Below are positions 34,273-42,828 of a stretch of 64,000 nt of DNA, one piece after another. The DNA is taken from assembly GCA_022117465.1 (NCBI GenBank), contig JAHCGZ010000002.1, positions 62,001-126,000 of the forward strand, given 5' to 3'. Within the stretch, counting starts at the first letter, position 1, and every line of letters begins with the position of its first letter. The position numbers and the translations under genes were made by a program. Below the pieces are notes generated by a model. The model made no database searches and was not told the DNA's origin. It saw only the letters and a list, made by a program, of their open reading frames with translations. Source of the DNA: Candidatus Nitrosopumilus limneticus. Its GTDB lineage: Archaea; Thermoproteota; Nitrososphaeria; Nitrososphaerales; Nitrosopumilaceae.

Positions 34273-34509
34273 ATGCATAAGGGATTTATTTTATTGAATT
34301 GTGATTTAGGAGCAGAAGAATACATTGTCGATGAGCTAAACCGAATGTCCATAATCAGTAATGCATACTTAACTTTTGGAGCATATGATGTAATTGCAGA
34401 AATTGAAACTGAAAATCAAGAAGGATTTGAAAAGGCAGTAGCTACAATAAGAAAACTTACAAGAGTAGTAAGCACAATGACATTAAATGTCATAGATATG
34501 AAAAAATAA
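34273..34509 (+). CDS. stand-alone Lrp/AsnC RAM-domain protein
   Basis: A 78-residue RAM-only protein: GFILLNCDLGAEEYIVDELN, LTFGAYDVIAEIE, STMTLNVIDMKK. It has no HTH. It is closest by eye to the one at 10483 (both have NCDLGAEE and TFGAYD). It lies 50 bases after the RNA helicase on the same strand and could be co-transcribed. Role presumably as small-ligand sensor or partner of a full Lrp regulator. Confidence 0.87.
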   Translation: MHKGFILLNCDLGAEEYIVDELNRMSIISNAYLTFGAYDVIAEIETENQEGFEKAVATIRKLTRVVSTMTLNVIDMKK

Positions 34510-34890
34510 GCAAGTAATTATTTCTTATTAAATTTCTTTTAAAGTTTAAAATTTTCTTTGTGTAAAGTTTTTATTTTTTTTTAATTCTACGTTGATTTTT
34601 TATAAATTGTTTTCTACATTTAACAAGTTACTTATAGAAAAAGTAATTTTTGGTAGAAACAGAATTTGTTAAACAAATTTTTTCTTTCAATTCTATTTTT
34701 CTAAATAGAGTTTTTTTTAATAGTATCAACAAAAACATGCAAACAATGATTATTTTTCATTATCATAAACTAATTCAGTCATAATTTAGGAGTAGATTTT
34801 AAAAATTAATAAGATAAATTGAGTAAGTACCCAGAATTTAAGAAGAATTAGGGAATAATTGTTATATGAGTAAATCCGCATTGTTTTAAA
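34510..34890. other. non-coding AT-rich stretch with one palindrome
   Basis: I see no gene that I can support in these 381 bases. The DNA is extremely AT-rich with several T-tracts after the RAM gene that may terminate its transcript. One perfect palindrome (34663-34679) is described separately. A minus-strand fragment reading CRKQFIKNQRRIKKK is too short and without a start to call. Confidence 0.5.
34663..34679. promoter_or_regulatory. palindrome AATTTGTT-A-AACAAATT
   Basis: Exact 8-base arms with a one-base centre in the middle of the long 34510-34890 gap. The length and symmetry suit a dimeric winged-helix regulator. Its target gene would probably be 34891 downstream, though the site is over 200 bases away from that start. 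Confidence 0.3.
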
Positions 34891-35181
34891 TTGAAGAAAA
34901 TTGAGTATGAAGGAACAGTATGGGTATTAAATTACAATAATCCAGAACCACTATTAGATCATGCTATTCACATGTTAGAAAGACACGGAGTAAAACGTGA
35001 AGATATGGAAATTACAGAAACACCATTAGCCAAAGTAGGTGCAATTGTTGTGGAAATATGGCCTTATGAACTAGTCATAGGAAAAGTGAGAACAACTAGA
35101 AATGAATCATTTATCAGCGGCACTGAATTTACCATTGAATTAAAATTGGACGAAAACGGAAATTACATAGATTACCTTTGA
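34891..35181 (+). CDS. conserved hypothetical protein
   Basis: A 96-residue soluble alpha/beta protein (EYEGTVWVLNYNNPEPLLDH, AIHMLERHGVKREDMEITET, AKVGAIVVEIWPYELVIGKV). I do not recognise a family. The start is a TTG at 34891 (MKKIEYEG). It overlaps the downstream membrane-protein gene by four bases (TTGA), so the two are translationally coupled and may act together. Confidence 0.65.
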   Translation: MKKIEYEGTVWVLNYNNPEPLLDHAIHMLERHGVKREDMEITETPLAKVGAIVVEIWPYELVIGKVRTTRNESFISGTEFTIELKLDENGNYIDYL

Positions 35182-35867
35182 ATAAAAAGAAAATACAGAA
35201 TAGTATTATTCTTAGTATTGCAATTTTAATAGTTGGTGTAATTATTGCATATAATTATTCAACAGATATTACAAAACAAAAGGGATTACAATTTGGAAAT
35301 GAATTAAGTCAAATTGAGAATAATATTTCAAATATACAAGAAAAATTTTATTCTGAAAAAACAAAATGGGTTGAAGGAGACATTTCAAAAGAAGAATTAC
35401 TAAAATTTTATGAAATCCATGTAAACAATTTTAGAAAAATAATTTCAGAGTATGACAAATTAACACCGCCAGAATTATTTCAAAGTTCAGTCGCATTACT
35501 CAAGATTTCAGCTGAAACTCAATTAGAAAGTGATTTACAATTTATTGAATGGATTAAAACAGGAGATGAAATAGCAAAAATTAGATCAGATTCATTATTC
35601 CAGGAAGCATATGAATATCAAAACTTAGGATTAGTCGAATTTCAAACCGCAAAAATAGGCATAAAGAATTATGTCGGTGGAGAAAAATTTGAAGAACCAC
35701 AAGGCGTTTCACCACAAAAAGTAGTTAAAGTATCAGAAAAAATGAAAGAACGGTGTAATGAACAGTTCAAAAATGTATCAGGAGAATTTAATTCCAATGA
35801 AATGGAAATTGAATGGTATAATTGTAATAATGAAGCAGATAAATGGAAAATAGATCATATGCCATAA
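35178..35867 (+). CDS. membrane-anchored exported protein, unknown
   Basis: A 229-residue protein with one N-terminal membrane helix (SIILSIAILIVGVIIAYNY) and an extracellular helical body (IENNISNIQEKFYSEKTKWV, LLKISAETQLESDLQFIEW). Two cysteines near the end (ERCNEQF, WYNCNNE) may form a disulfide. The start is TTG 35178, inside the stop region of the preceding gene. No family recognised. Confidence 0.65.
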   Translation: MNKKKIQNSIILSIAILIVGVIIAYNYSTDITKQKGLQFGNELSQIENNISNIQEKFYSEKTKWVEGDISKEELLKFYEIHVNNFRKIISEYDKLTPPELFQSSVALLKISAETQLESDLQFIEWIKTGDEIAKIRSDSLFQEAYEYQNLGLVEFQTAKIGIKNYVGGEKFEEPQGVSPQKVVKVSEKMKERCNEQFKNVSGEFNSNEMEIEWYNCNNEADKWKIDHMP

Positions 35868-35883
35868 ATAAAAAACATAAAAA

Positions 35884-36345
35884 TTATAGTAATTCAGATT
35901 GTTCTAACAAACTCAGAATAGGTAAAATTTCTTCCAATAAATTAGATTTTTTAAGAATGGTGGGTTTTAGAAATTTCACATGAAAAGTCATAGTCAGCAT
36001 ATCTTGATCAGTATGAGAAATCCCAATAAAATGCGAAGTACTATTTATTTTAGAAAGAAAATCGCTCCATTTTTGTAAATGAATGGATACACGTAAAATA
36101 TTTTGTTGCACCTCACTAAGAGTAGTATTCAAATCAGTATCAAATAATTTGAATTTAACAAGAGGGAACATTATCATACCATCCAAGATGGTATCGTTAT
36201 TTTTTATTTTAGATAAAATTACATCTTCAGGATTTTTTGCTCCAATAAGATCACCATAATTAGGATCAAAATAACCAGCAACTAATTTTTTAGAATCAAA
36301 TATACGAAAATATCCATCCTCAAATTCTAAATTCCATGACGCCAA
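35884..36345 (-). CDS. conserved hypothetical protein
   Basis: A 153-residue soluble protein with alternating strands and helices (WNLEFEDGYFRIFDSKKLVA, GDLIGAKNPEDVILSKIK, MLTMTFHVKFLKPTIL). No motif assigns a function. It converges on the exported-protein gene with 16 bases between the stop codons. The upstream side holds a gap with the interrupted micro-gene at 36436-36567. Confidence 0.6.
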   Translation of the reverse strand: MASWNLEFEDGYFRIFDSKKLVAGYFDPNYGDLIGAKNPEDVILSKIKNNDTILDGMIMFPLVKFKLFDTDLNTTLSEVQQNILRVSIHLQKWSDFLSKINSTSHFIGISHTDQDMLTMTFHVKFLKPTILKKSNLLEEILPILSLLEQSELL

Positions 36346-36435
36346 GAAAATTATTCAAGAATAACTGATTACTAAACTTTTATTCAATAATTGGATTTTA
36401 ATAATTATTTAAGCACAAATAATACAATATTTTTT

Positions 36436-36567
36436 TTAATTAGCACTTTCAAGTAAATTCAATGTCTTTTGGAATGATTCCTCAAGTTCATTAATTCATT
36501 TTTGAAGTTTAATATTTTTGTCCCTCAAATAATCTCTTTCTTTAGTAAGTATTTGATTAAGATCCAT
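36436..36567 (-). pseudogene. 43-codon coiled-coil micro-gene interrupted by TGA
   Basis: Reading leftward from ATG 36567 gives MDLNQILTKERDYLRDKNIK-LQK, a TGA at 36496-36498 (codon 24), then INELEESFQKTLNLLESAN and TAA. The leucine/isoleucine heptad spacing continues through the TGA, so the codon looks like a recent nonsense change (or sequence error) in a short coiled-coil gene. Its start lies only 31 bases from the divergent gene at 36599. Confidence 0.45.
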
Positions 36568-36598
36568 AATTAAATAAACTAGGAATTAAATTAAAAAT
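36568..36598. promoter_or_regulatory. interlocked divergent promoters in 31 bases
   Basis: AATTAAATAAAC (centre about 36573) is about 26 bases before the plus start 36599, and ATTAAATTAAA (centre about 36592) is about 25 bases before the minus start 36567. Each box lies next to the other gene's start, so polymerase at one promoter would block the other. Confidence 0.4.
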
Positions 36599-36916
36599 AT
36601 GACAATATCAAAAGAAAACAAGGAATTCATAGAAAATTTAATCGAATATTACATTAACGAATCTCAATCATACAAACAAATTGCAGAAAATTTTCTTCCC
36701 GAAGCTGAATCAATTCCAGATACCGCATTTGGCATAATTACTGGTTGCGTATATTCAGGATTTCTACAGACATATCAAAACCAACAAGAAAGCCCCAGCT
36801 TAGAAGATATGAATGAATTTAATCAAATTATTAAAAAAAAGGCAGCATTAATTAAAAAATCAATTATAAACTCAACAAAATCAGATTTGAAAACAAAAAA
36901 AGAAAATCAAAATTAG
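36599..36916 (+). CDS. conserved hypothetical protein
   Basis: A 105-residue soluble, mainly helical protein (EFIENLIEYYINESQSYKQI, DTAFGIITGCVYSGFLQTY) ending in a Lys/Ser-rich tail. The central glycine-containing helix resembles none I know. It starts leaderless from an AT box in the shared 31-base gap. The preceding 250 bases on the left hold only the interrupted micro-gene and a T-rich stretch. Confidence 0.6.
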   Translation: MTISKENKEFIENLIEYYINESQSYKQIAENFLPEAESIPDTAFGIITGCVYSGFLQTYQNQQESPSLEDMNEFNQIIKKKAALIKKSIINSTKSDLKTKKENQN

Positions 36917-36996
36917 GTATAATTTAGCATAAATATGAAAAAAAGTTAAAATTAAAAAACACTACAGTTTAATTTGAAATATAAAAATAAAATATT

Positions 36997-37089
36997 ATGA
37001 ATATAGATGGAAGTAAAATAATTTTTGGTTTAGGAGTAACATCAGCAGTCGTAACTGCAGTGATTGCATTATATTTTTCAATTCGTTAA
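36997..37089 (+). CDS. 30-residue single-span membrane micro-protein
   Basis: The product MNIDGSKIIFGLGVTSAVVT-AVIALYFSIR has one membrane helix from about residue 8 to 28 with a short N-terminus and a final Arg. An ATATAAAAATA box about 20 bases before the ATG supports expression. It is too short for family assignment. Micro-proteins like this often bind larger membrane complexes, which is only an inference here. Confidence 0.5.
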   Translation: MNIDGSKIIFGLGVTSAVVTAVIALYFSIR

Positions 37090-37120
37090 AGATAAATCAT
37101 TGAAATAAATAGATAATCTG

Positions 37121-37441
37121 TTGCCAGACACAAATGAATTTAAAATTACACAGATTGTCGATAATGGTCAAACGGTACAATTAGCATTGATTGAAAATGT
37201 ATTTACAGAACCAATTACACAAAAGCAAATGATTATAGAAAATGTTTCAAAAAAATTGGATGCAGAAACAAAAGAACAAGTAATGCCATTGTTAGAAGCA
37301 ATTTTACAAGCACAGCCAACTGTAAATATTAAATCTTATCAACAAACACAAATTACAATATCCATGCCAAAATCAAGATATGATGGTATGGGAAGACCAC
37401 AGGTAGGTAACACAATAGAAATTAATTTAAAAAAAATCTAA
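37121..37441 (+). CDS. conserved hypothetical protein
   Basis: A 106-residue soluble protein: [20 protein letters not shown], then a helix [20 protein letters not shown] and a strand [20 protein letters not shown], ending [12 protein letters not shown]. No family recognised. The start is a TTG at 37121. Its stop overlaps the stop of the convergent DUF255 gene by four bases. Confidence 0.6.
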   Translation: MPDTNEFKITQIVDNGQTVQLALIENVFTEPITQKQMIIENVSKKLDAETKEQVMPLLEAILQAQPTVNIKSYQQTQITISMPKSRYDGMGRPQVGNTIEINLKKI

Positions 37442-39465
37442 AGATTTGAATTTATTTCATCTATAGTATGTAATGCTAACGAACAAGTAAAATTTTTGCA
37501 GATAAACACAGAAGTTTTATCTTCAAAAAGTTTACCAGTAAAAAAAGGATAGTCATGTAGATTTTCTAATTGTTGAGGATTTTGAATCGTTACGATAAAA
37601 GAATTAGGCAAATAATTTGTAAATAATGATTTACAAAGTTCAGAATTTTCAGAATTTATAACAGTAATTTCAATAGGTTTTTCTAAATACAAATGAAGTG
37701 TATTTAATAAATATCCAAATCCAAATGGATTTTCAGCTGCAGTTTGTGCCTGAGATTCCATTACTTTGACAGAGATATCAAGAAAAGACTGTTCTTGAGA
37801 TAAATGATATAATCTTAACATTACAAATGAAGAAACAGAATTTCCAGAGGGTAATGAAAGATCATAATTACTCTTTGGACGAATAATTAATTTTTCGTGA
37901 TCATCAGATGTCATAAAGAAACTATTATTTTCGGAATCCCAAAAATGATTAATTAAATGATGTCCCAATTTTAATGCTAGTTTAAGATATTTAGAATCAG
38001 GTTCAATTTCAAATACATCTAATAATGCGTTAATAAAATATGAATAATCTTCAAGATATCCATTTATTTTTGTAATTCCATTTTTATAAGTTCTCATAAG
38101 ATTATCGTTAACAAAGAGATTTTTTTCTATGAAAGAAATACAATTTTTAGCAGCATCCAAATATCTTACATCATTTGTAACACGATAACCTTTTGTGAAA
38201 GCAGTTATCATCAATGAATTCCATGAAACTAAAACTTTATCATCTAACCCGGGAGAAATTCTTTTTGATCTTACTTCCAATAGTTTTTTTGAACATGAAT
38301 TAATTATTTCATGCACTTTTTGTTCTGAAATTCCAAAATTAAATGCAACTGTAGATGCATTGAGATTATTACAAAGAATAGTATTTCCTTCCCAGTTACC
38401 ACCATCAGTCACATCAAAATAAAGACAAAACAGGGCAGCATCATTTCCAAGAATTTCTTTAACTTCATTTTTAGTCCAAACGTAAAACTTACCCTCTATA
38501 CCTTCAGAATCTGCATCATATGCAGAATAAAATCCACCTTCAGGAGAAGTCATCTCACGTAAAACAAAATCAAGTGTTTTTTTTAAAATATCAAGATAAA
38601 AAGGATCTTTAGTTATTTGATATGCCTCACAGTAATTTACAGGTATGAGAGCATTATCATAAAGCATTTTTTCAAAATGAGGAACTAGCCATTTTGTATC
38701 AGTTGAATACCTATGGAATCCACCTCCAATTTGATCAAAAATACCACCTTTTGCCATTTTATTGAGAGTTTTTAATGCAAATTCATTAAATTTGGGTAAA
38801 TTAGCCATTTGTGAATATCTAAACAAAAATGAAATATTTGCTGCATTTGGAAATTTAGGAGCTGACCCAAATCCACCATATGTTGGGTCACCTAATTGAA
38901 ATAAATTCATAGCCGCTTCATCAAGTAAAGTTCTTTCCAATTTTTTAGGAACAGTAATTTTTTCTGTTTTGTGTAATGCATGAATAAAACTTTCCGCAGA
39001 TTTTTGAATGTCTTTTGGCTTTTCTTTCCATGCTTGTGCCAGTTGTCTACAGATACTTCCAAAACCAGGTCGACCGTAGGAATCCAATACAGGAAAATAA
39101 GTTCCAGCATAGAATGGCTTTTGATCGGGTGTAAGAAATATACTCAATGGCCAACCACCTTGACCAGTTGCTATTTGACAAACTTTTTGATAAATATCGT
39201 CAATGTCAGGACGTTCCTCTCGGTCAACTTTTATGTTTATAAAATTATCATTCATAAACTCAGCAACATCACTATTTTCAAATGATTCATGCGCCATTAC
39301 ATGACACCAATGACATGCACTATATCCAATACTTAGAAAAATCGGTTTGTTTTCATCTTTAGCCTTTTGTAAGGATACGTCATTCCATCCATACCAATTA
39401 ACAGGATTCTCGGCATGTTGAAGCAAATAAGGACTGGTTTCATGAATTAGATCATTTTTAACCAT
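37438..39465 (-). CDS. DUF255 / YyaL-type protein with thioredoxin-fold N-terminus
   Basis: A 675-residue protein related to bacterial YyaL and mammalian SPATA20. The N-terminal thioredoxin-like domain has [20 protein letters not shown] (CHWC, about residues 51-54), then DREERPDID and [16 protein letters not shown]. The rest is an alpha/alpha toroid resembling glycosidases or epimerases ([20 protein letters not shown]). The function of this widespread family is not established. A redox or sugar-related role is inferred. Length is typical. Confidence 0.92.
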   Translation of the reverse strand: MVKNDLIHETSPYLLQHAENPVNWYGWNDVSLQKAKDENKPIFLSIGYSACHWCHVMAHESFENSDVAEFMNDNFINIKVDREERPDIDDIYQKVCQIATGQGGWPLSIFLTPDQKPFYAGTYFPVLDSYGRPGFGSICRQLAQAWKEKPKDIQKSAESFIHALHKTEKITVPKKLERTLLDEAAMNLFQLGDPTYGGFGSAPKFPNAANISFLFRYSQMANLPKFNEFALKTLNKMAKGGIFDQIGGGFHRYSTDTKWLVPHFEKMLYDNALIPVNYCEAYQITKDPFYLDILKKTLDFVLREMTSPEGGFYSAYDADSEGIEGKFYVWTKNEVKEILGNDAALFCLYFDVTDGGNWEGNTILCNNLNASTVAFNFGISEQKVHEIINSCSKKLLEVRSKRISPGLDDKVLVSWNSLMITAFTKGYRVTNDVRYLDAAKNCISFIEKNLFVNDNLMRTYKNGITKINGYLEDYSYFINALLDVFEIEPDSKYLKLALKLGHHLINHFWDSENNSFFMTSDDHEKLIIRPKSNYDLSLPSGNSVSSFVMLRLYHLSQEQSFLDISVKVMESQAQTAAENPFGFGYLLNTLHLYLEKPIEITVINSENSELCKSLFTNYLPNSFIVTIQNPQQLENLHDYPFFTGKLFEDKTSVFICKNFTCSLALHTIDEINSNL

Positions 39466-39508
39466 AAGTAATCAAAGTTTTTAGAATATTTGTACCTAGA
39501 TATAGAAA

Positions 39509-39742
39509 TTAACCCCAAATTCCTCTACCTTCAGTTAATTCATAAATTCTAACATTAATTCGTTTAAGAAATTTTGATTTTGACTTATCTGCTTTTTTAT
39601 CATGACTGTAATCTTTTTTTTCAAGTAATTCCTGTAACCTGGCTAATTGTTCTAATGATAATTTATCAAATTCATGTTTAGATGATGAAATTAAAGTCAG
39701 TAATTTAATTCGTTCATGATCTTCAGATGATATATTAGTCAT
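39509..39742 (-). CDS. small charged hypothetical protein
   Basis: A 77-residue protein with helical EHERIKLLTLISSSKHEFD-like N-terminus, LSLEQLARLQELLEKKDYS and a basic C-terminal half (KKADKSKSKFLKRINVRIYE) ending GRGIWG. It is soluble and no family is recognised. It lies 43 bases upstream of the DUF255 gene on the same strand, so co-transcription is possible. Confidence 0.6.
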   Translation of the reverse strand: MTNISSEDHERIKLLTLISSSKHEFDKLSLEQLARLQELLEKKDYSHDKKADKSKSKFLKRINVRIYELTEGRGIWG

Positions 39743-39845
39743 ATTCCTATTAAGATTATTTTAAAAATAAATCTTCTCTTAACTATATTATTTGCAGATA
39801 AAATTAAAACAGTATGTTAAAATTTAATGAAAAAATTTTTGATTT

Positions 39846-40886
39846 ATGGTAAAAATGCGCGCAATGGTATTGTCAGAATGTGCCAAAATTGAAACAAACC
39901 CCTTGAAATTGACCAACATAGATAAACATCAAATTGAAAAATCAAATGAAATTTTACTAAAAATTGAGGCGTGTGGTGTTTGTCATTCACAACTTCATGG
40001 AATTGAAGGAGATTGGAAGCACATAGGAATTCCAGCAACATTACCAGTAGTTCCAGGACATGAGGTGGTTGGAAAAATAATTGAGGTAGGAAAGGATGTC
40101 ACCAAATTTAAAATTGGAGATAGAGCTGGAATAACTCCGCTACTAGAAGCATGTCAAAAATGTCAATATTGTGATGAAGGAAAGGAGTATCTTTGTGAAT
40201 CAGCAAAAATTACAGGTGAGACATTGAAGGGAGGATACTCAGAATACATTACAGTTTCAGAAGATTTTGCTACAAAAGTTCCAGATAGTATGAAATCAGA
40301 ATATGCAGCACCATTATTTTGTGCGGGAATAACAGCATACAAAGCAGTAAAAGCTGCAGAGCCAAAAATAGATAAAAAAATTGGGATATTTGGAATTGGA
40401 GGAGTAGGTCATATGGCAGTACAATTTGCTAAAATAGAAAAATGTAAAGTCATAGCAGTTTCAAGAAGTCAAAATCATCTAGATGTTGCAAAAAGATTAG
40501 GGGCAATTGACACAATGATATTTTCTAAAGAACAAGAAAAATTTCTAAGTGAATTAAAAAACAAACAAGGATTACTAGATGCAGCAATTGTATTTGCTCC
40601 AGCAGATATTGTTACAGATACTGCAATAAAATCAGTAAAAAAAGGAGGAATCATAGTAATTGCAACAATTGGTGAAAACCCTGAATTTAGTGCATTTGAA
40701 GAAAAAACAATTCGAGGTACATTGATAGGATCAACAAAAGACATGGAACAAGTAATCAAGATATGTGATGAAAATAAAATTGAAGTAATTTATGAAATAT
40801 TTCCCCTTGAGAAAGCAAATGAAGCATTGCAAAAATTAAAAGATTCAAAAATAGATGCACGTGCAGTTTTAGTTACACATGATTAA
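39846..40886 (+). CDS. zinc-dependent alcohol dehydrogenase (MDR family)
   Basis: A 346-residue medium-chain dehydrogenase/reductase. Catalytic zinc ligands are in ACGVCHSQLHGIEGD (Cys, about residue 43) and VPGHEVVGKIIEVG (His-Glu). The structural zinc cysteines are CQKCQYCDEGKEYLC (about 103-117). The NAD(P) fold is IGIFGIGGVGHMAVQFAK near 180. It oxidises alcohols or reduces aldehydes; the substrate is not visible. The start may be ATG 39846 or 39855 (MRAMVLSE). Confidence 0.94.
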   Translation: MVKMRAMVLSECAKIETNPLKLTNIDKHQIEKSNEILLKIEACGVCHSQLHGIEGDWKHIGIPATLPVVPGHEVVGKIIEVGKDVTKFKIGDRAGITPLLEACQKCQYCDEGKEYLCESAKITGETLKGGYSEYITVSEDFATKVPDSMKSEYAAPLFCAGITAYKAVKAAEPKIDKKIGIFGIGGVGHMAVQFAKIEKCKVIAVSRSQNHLDVAKRLGAIDTMIFSKEQEKFLSELKNKQGLLDAAIVFAPADIVTDTAIKSVKKGGIIVIATIGENPEFSAFEEKTIRGTLIGSTKDMEQVIKICDENKIEVIYEIFPLEKANEALQKLKDSKIDARAVLVTHD

Positions 40887-40907
40887 AGGTAAAATAAGAA
40901 AATTAAA

Positions 40908-41060
40908 ATGAATTGTAAAAGATGCCATCATACAGATGAAATTCATGCCCCAGATGAAAAAAGCAATCTAATGATAAAATTAGGAAAGTGTAAAATTCCA
41001 ACTTGTACATGTATGCAATTTATCAATCCAATTGAAAAAATTGATGAAGATCTACTATGA
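40908..41060 (+). CDS. 50-residue micro-zinc protein
   Basis: The product begins MNCKRCHHTDEIHAPDEK and continues KLGKCKIPTCTCMQFINPIE to a short acidic end. C-x2-C-x-H-x4-H and C-x4-C-x-C-x2-F are present with the same spacing as in the protein at 11288 and the N-terminal half of 11034. Zinc binding is likely. It begins 22 bases after the alcohol dehydrogenase stop, so they may share a transcript. Confidence 0.7.
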   Translation: MNCKRCHHTDEIHAPDEKSNLMIKLGKCKIPTCTCMQFINPIEKIDEDLL

Positions 41061-41082
41061 AAAAACTTAAAATTCTAATTTT

Positions 41083-41235
41083 TTAGATTATACCTAAATC
41101 ACTTAATTCTTTATGTATTTCTGAATCAACTCTAGCACCAGAACCACATTTACTGCACATACCTGTTTCCCCTGGATCCTCTAACATTTTTTTTTCACAT
41201 TCTACACACTTGTTAATTCCCTTTTTGAATCCCAT
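41083..41235 (-). CDS. 50-residue zinc-ribbon micro-protein
   Basis: Read leftward: MGFKKGINK, CVECEKKMLEDPGETG, MCSKCGSGARVDSEIHKELS, ending LGII. Two CxxC knuckles 16 residues apart form a typical zinc ribbon. It is unlike the C-x-C-x2-F group in the same region. It converges on the 40908 gene with 22 bases between stops. Function unknown; small ribbons often bind RNA, DNA or protein. Confidence 0.65.
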   Translation of the reverse strand: MGFKKGINKCVECEKKMLEDPGETGMCSKCGSGARVDSEIHKELSDLGII

Positions 41236-41326
41236 AACATTTTAGTATATTACAAGAGTTTTATGTATTTTGTTTTAGAAAAATGATTGTTACAATAATT
41301 CATATACAAAAAGAGATACTTAGTTT

Positions 41327-41560
41327 ATGGATAAACATAAGCCATCAGACGAAATGATTAAGGATTTAGATAATTTATTATCAAAATTAAATGCCATGGA
41401 AATTGTTGCATCAGATGATCATCAAAAAAATTCAATAAAAATTATGAGAGCACTAGTGCAAGGACAAATGCATTCAATTAATGAATTTCAGCATCTGAAA
41501 AAGGCAATAGATTTGTTAACATTACAATTATTTGATGTACAAAATAAAGTTAATAGTTAA
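41327..41560 (+). CDS. small helical hypothetical protein
   Basis: A 77-residue, almost fully helical protein (DEMIKDLDNLLSKLNAMEIV, IKIMRALVQGQMHSINEFQH, LKKAIDLLTLQLFDVQNKV) suited to a helical hairpin or coiled-coil dimer. No family recognised. Its stop overlaps the convergent gene's end by 11 bases. Confidence 0.6.
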   Translation: MDKHKPSDEMIKDLDNLLSKLNAMEIVASDDHQKNSIKIMRALVQGQMHSINEFQHLKKAIDLLTLQLFDVQNKVNS

Positions 41561-42050
41561 GTCTAGTGTCACTTAGTCCACAACTAGTGCAACGATAAAG
41601 ATTAGATTTTTCAAGAGTTTTTTCTAAATTCATTTTAGAACCACAACTATCACAAGTTATCCCATTAGAATTTACATCAGGTTCTTCAGTAATTCTTACA
41701 ACATAATCAGGTTTAGACTTAGGAATATCATTAGAATTACAATGAGGTTTGTATTGTGACATTATTTTTTGAATTACATTATTTCTTTTTTCCTCACTAG
41801 ATTCAAACATTGGTAAAATTGCAAGATACAAAGATTGTTCAGATCCAGATTGTTTTAACCAACACTGGAATTGTTTATGTGTAGTAAAAAATGACTTGTC
41901 ATCAGTTTTTTGACAATCTCCGGCATAGATAATATCAAATTTATCATTATTTCTACATAAAATCAAATAAACTAATTTTTCCATTGGAGGTCCCCATTCA
42001 GATAAAGGAATTGGTCCAAGAAATTCATATTGAAGAATTTGAATGCCCAT
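41550..42050 (-). CDS. hypothetical protein with C-terminal zinc ribbon
   Basis: A 166-residue protein. The first 100 residues (PIPLSEWGPPMEKLVYLILC, KFDIIYAGDCQKTDDKSFF, WLKQSGSEQSLYLAILPMFE) resemble small uncharacterised archaeal proteins with a WGPP-type motif. The C-terminus is a zinc ribbon, ITCDSCGSKMNLE and LYRCTSCGLSDTR. The pairing suggests a substrate-binding domain with a zinc-stabilised tail. No function is assigned. Confidence 0.65.
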   Translation of the reverse strand: MGIQILQYEFLGPIPLSEWGPPMEKLVYLILCRNNDKFDIIYAGDCQKTDDKSFFTTHKQFQCWLKQSGSEQSLYLAILPMFESSEEKRNNVIQKIMSQYKPHCNSNDIPKSKPDYVVRITEEPDVNSNGITCDSCGSKMNLEKTLEKSNLYRCTSCGLSDTRLNY

Positions 42051-42169
42051 TGAAAGTACTAGAAATTACTTTCTTTTCTTTTTATCGGAAAAAATATTCT
42101 AGTGGCAAGATCTAAAACATGAATTTAAACTTGAAAAGATTAAATTTGACCCGTATTCATTCGACATAA

Positions 42170-42424
42170 ATGAAAAAATCTCAAAATATGAGACAAGTTG
42201 GATATTCTATGATCCTAGTTTCAGCTAGTTTAGTGGCAGTTTTGGTAGTAGGATTACTAATAGGTGAAGATGTATTGTTTGCAGATAATATGTCTAGAGA
42301 GAATACAGCCCATTTTAACGAATGTAAAGCAAATGATTTCAAAACTGATGGATGTGAAATATACTGGGATAGAATAAACAATAAAATTTCAGGAATATAC
42401 GTAGATTTAGAAAACCAAGATTAG
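42170..42424 (+). CDS. single-span membrane protein, unknown
   Basis: An 84-residue protein with one N-terminal membrane helix (GYSMILVSASLVAVLVVGLL) and an outside domain of about 50 residues containing two cysteines (FNECKANDF, DGCEIYWD) that may pair. The ATG at 42170 or one at 42188 could start it. No family recognised. Confidence 0.6.
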   Translation: MKKSQNMRQVGYSMILVSASLVAVLVVGLLIGEDVLFADNMSRENTAHFNECKANDFKTDGCEIYWDRINNKISGIYVDLENQD

Positions 42425-42440
42425 AACACAGTTAAAAAAT

Positions 42441-42779
42441 CTAAAAATCATGTTTATTAGAATTAGCCATATTTTGATAAATTTTAGCCGTATTTTCATC
42501 ATCTAATTCATTTAGATAAATATCAGCAAGTTGTTGTAATGGATAAAAATAATTAGGAGAAATATCAGATAATTTTTTTAAACATTCAATTTTATTATCC
42601 AAGTCAGAAATTTCAACATAACAACAGTATAATTTAATTAAAATTTTAGGATTATTAGGATTTAATTCATATTGTTTCTTTAACTCTGAAATTTTTTGTG
42701 TTGTTTGTTGAAAAGATTTCAAATTAGAAGTGTTCTGTTTTAATTCAAGATTTTTTTTAATTTTATTTAACAACCCCAT
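42441..42779 (-). CDS. tetratricopeptide-repeat-like protein
   Basis: A 112-residue helical protein with TPR-like pairs: KISELKKQYELNPNNPKILI, LYCCYVEISDLDNKIECLKK, ISPNYFYPLQQLADIYLNEL, DENTAKIYQNMAN. The N-P-N and A-x-IY positions fit TPR spacing. It probably mediates protein contacts. A similar TPR-type protein is at 60289. Confidence 0.68.
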   Translation of the reverse strand: MGLLNKIKKNLELKQNTSNLKSFQQTTQKISELKKQYELNPNNPKILIKLYCCYVEISDLDNKIECLKKLSDISPNYFYPLQQLADIYLNELDDENTAKIYQNMANSNKHDF

Positions 42780-42828
42780 AATATCATATAAACAAACTAG
42801 AAATTATTAATGTTTATGAAGTGAAAAA

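Noticed and set aside
34560-34640. Minus-strand fragment CRKQFIKNQRRIKKK in the large gap
   Set aside because: No start codon, bounded by stops, and Lys/Asn-rich peptides are expected by chance in DNA this AT-rich.
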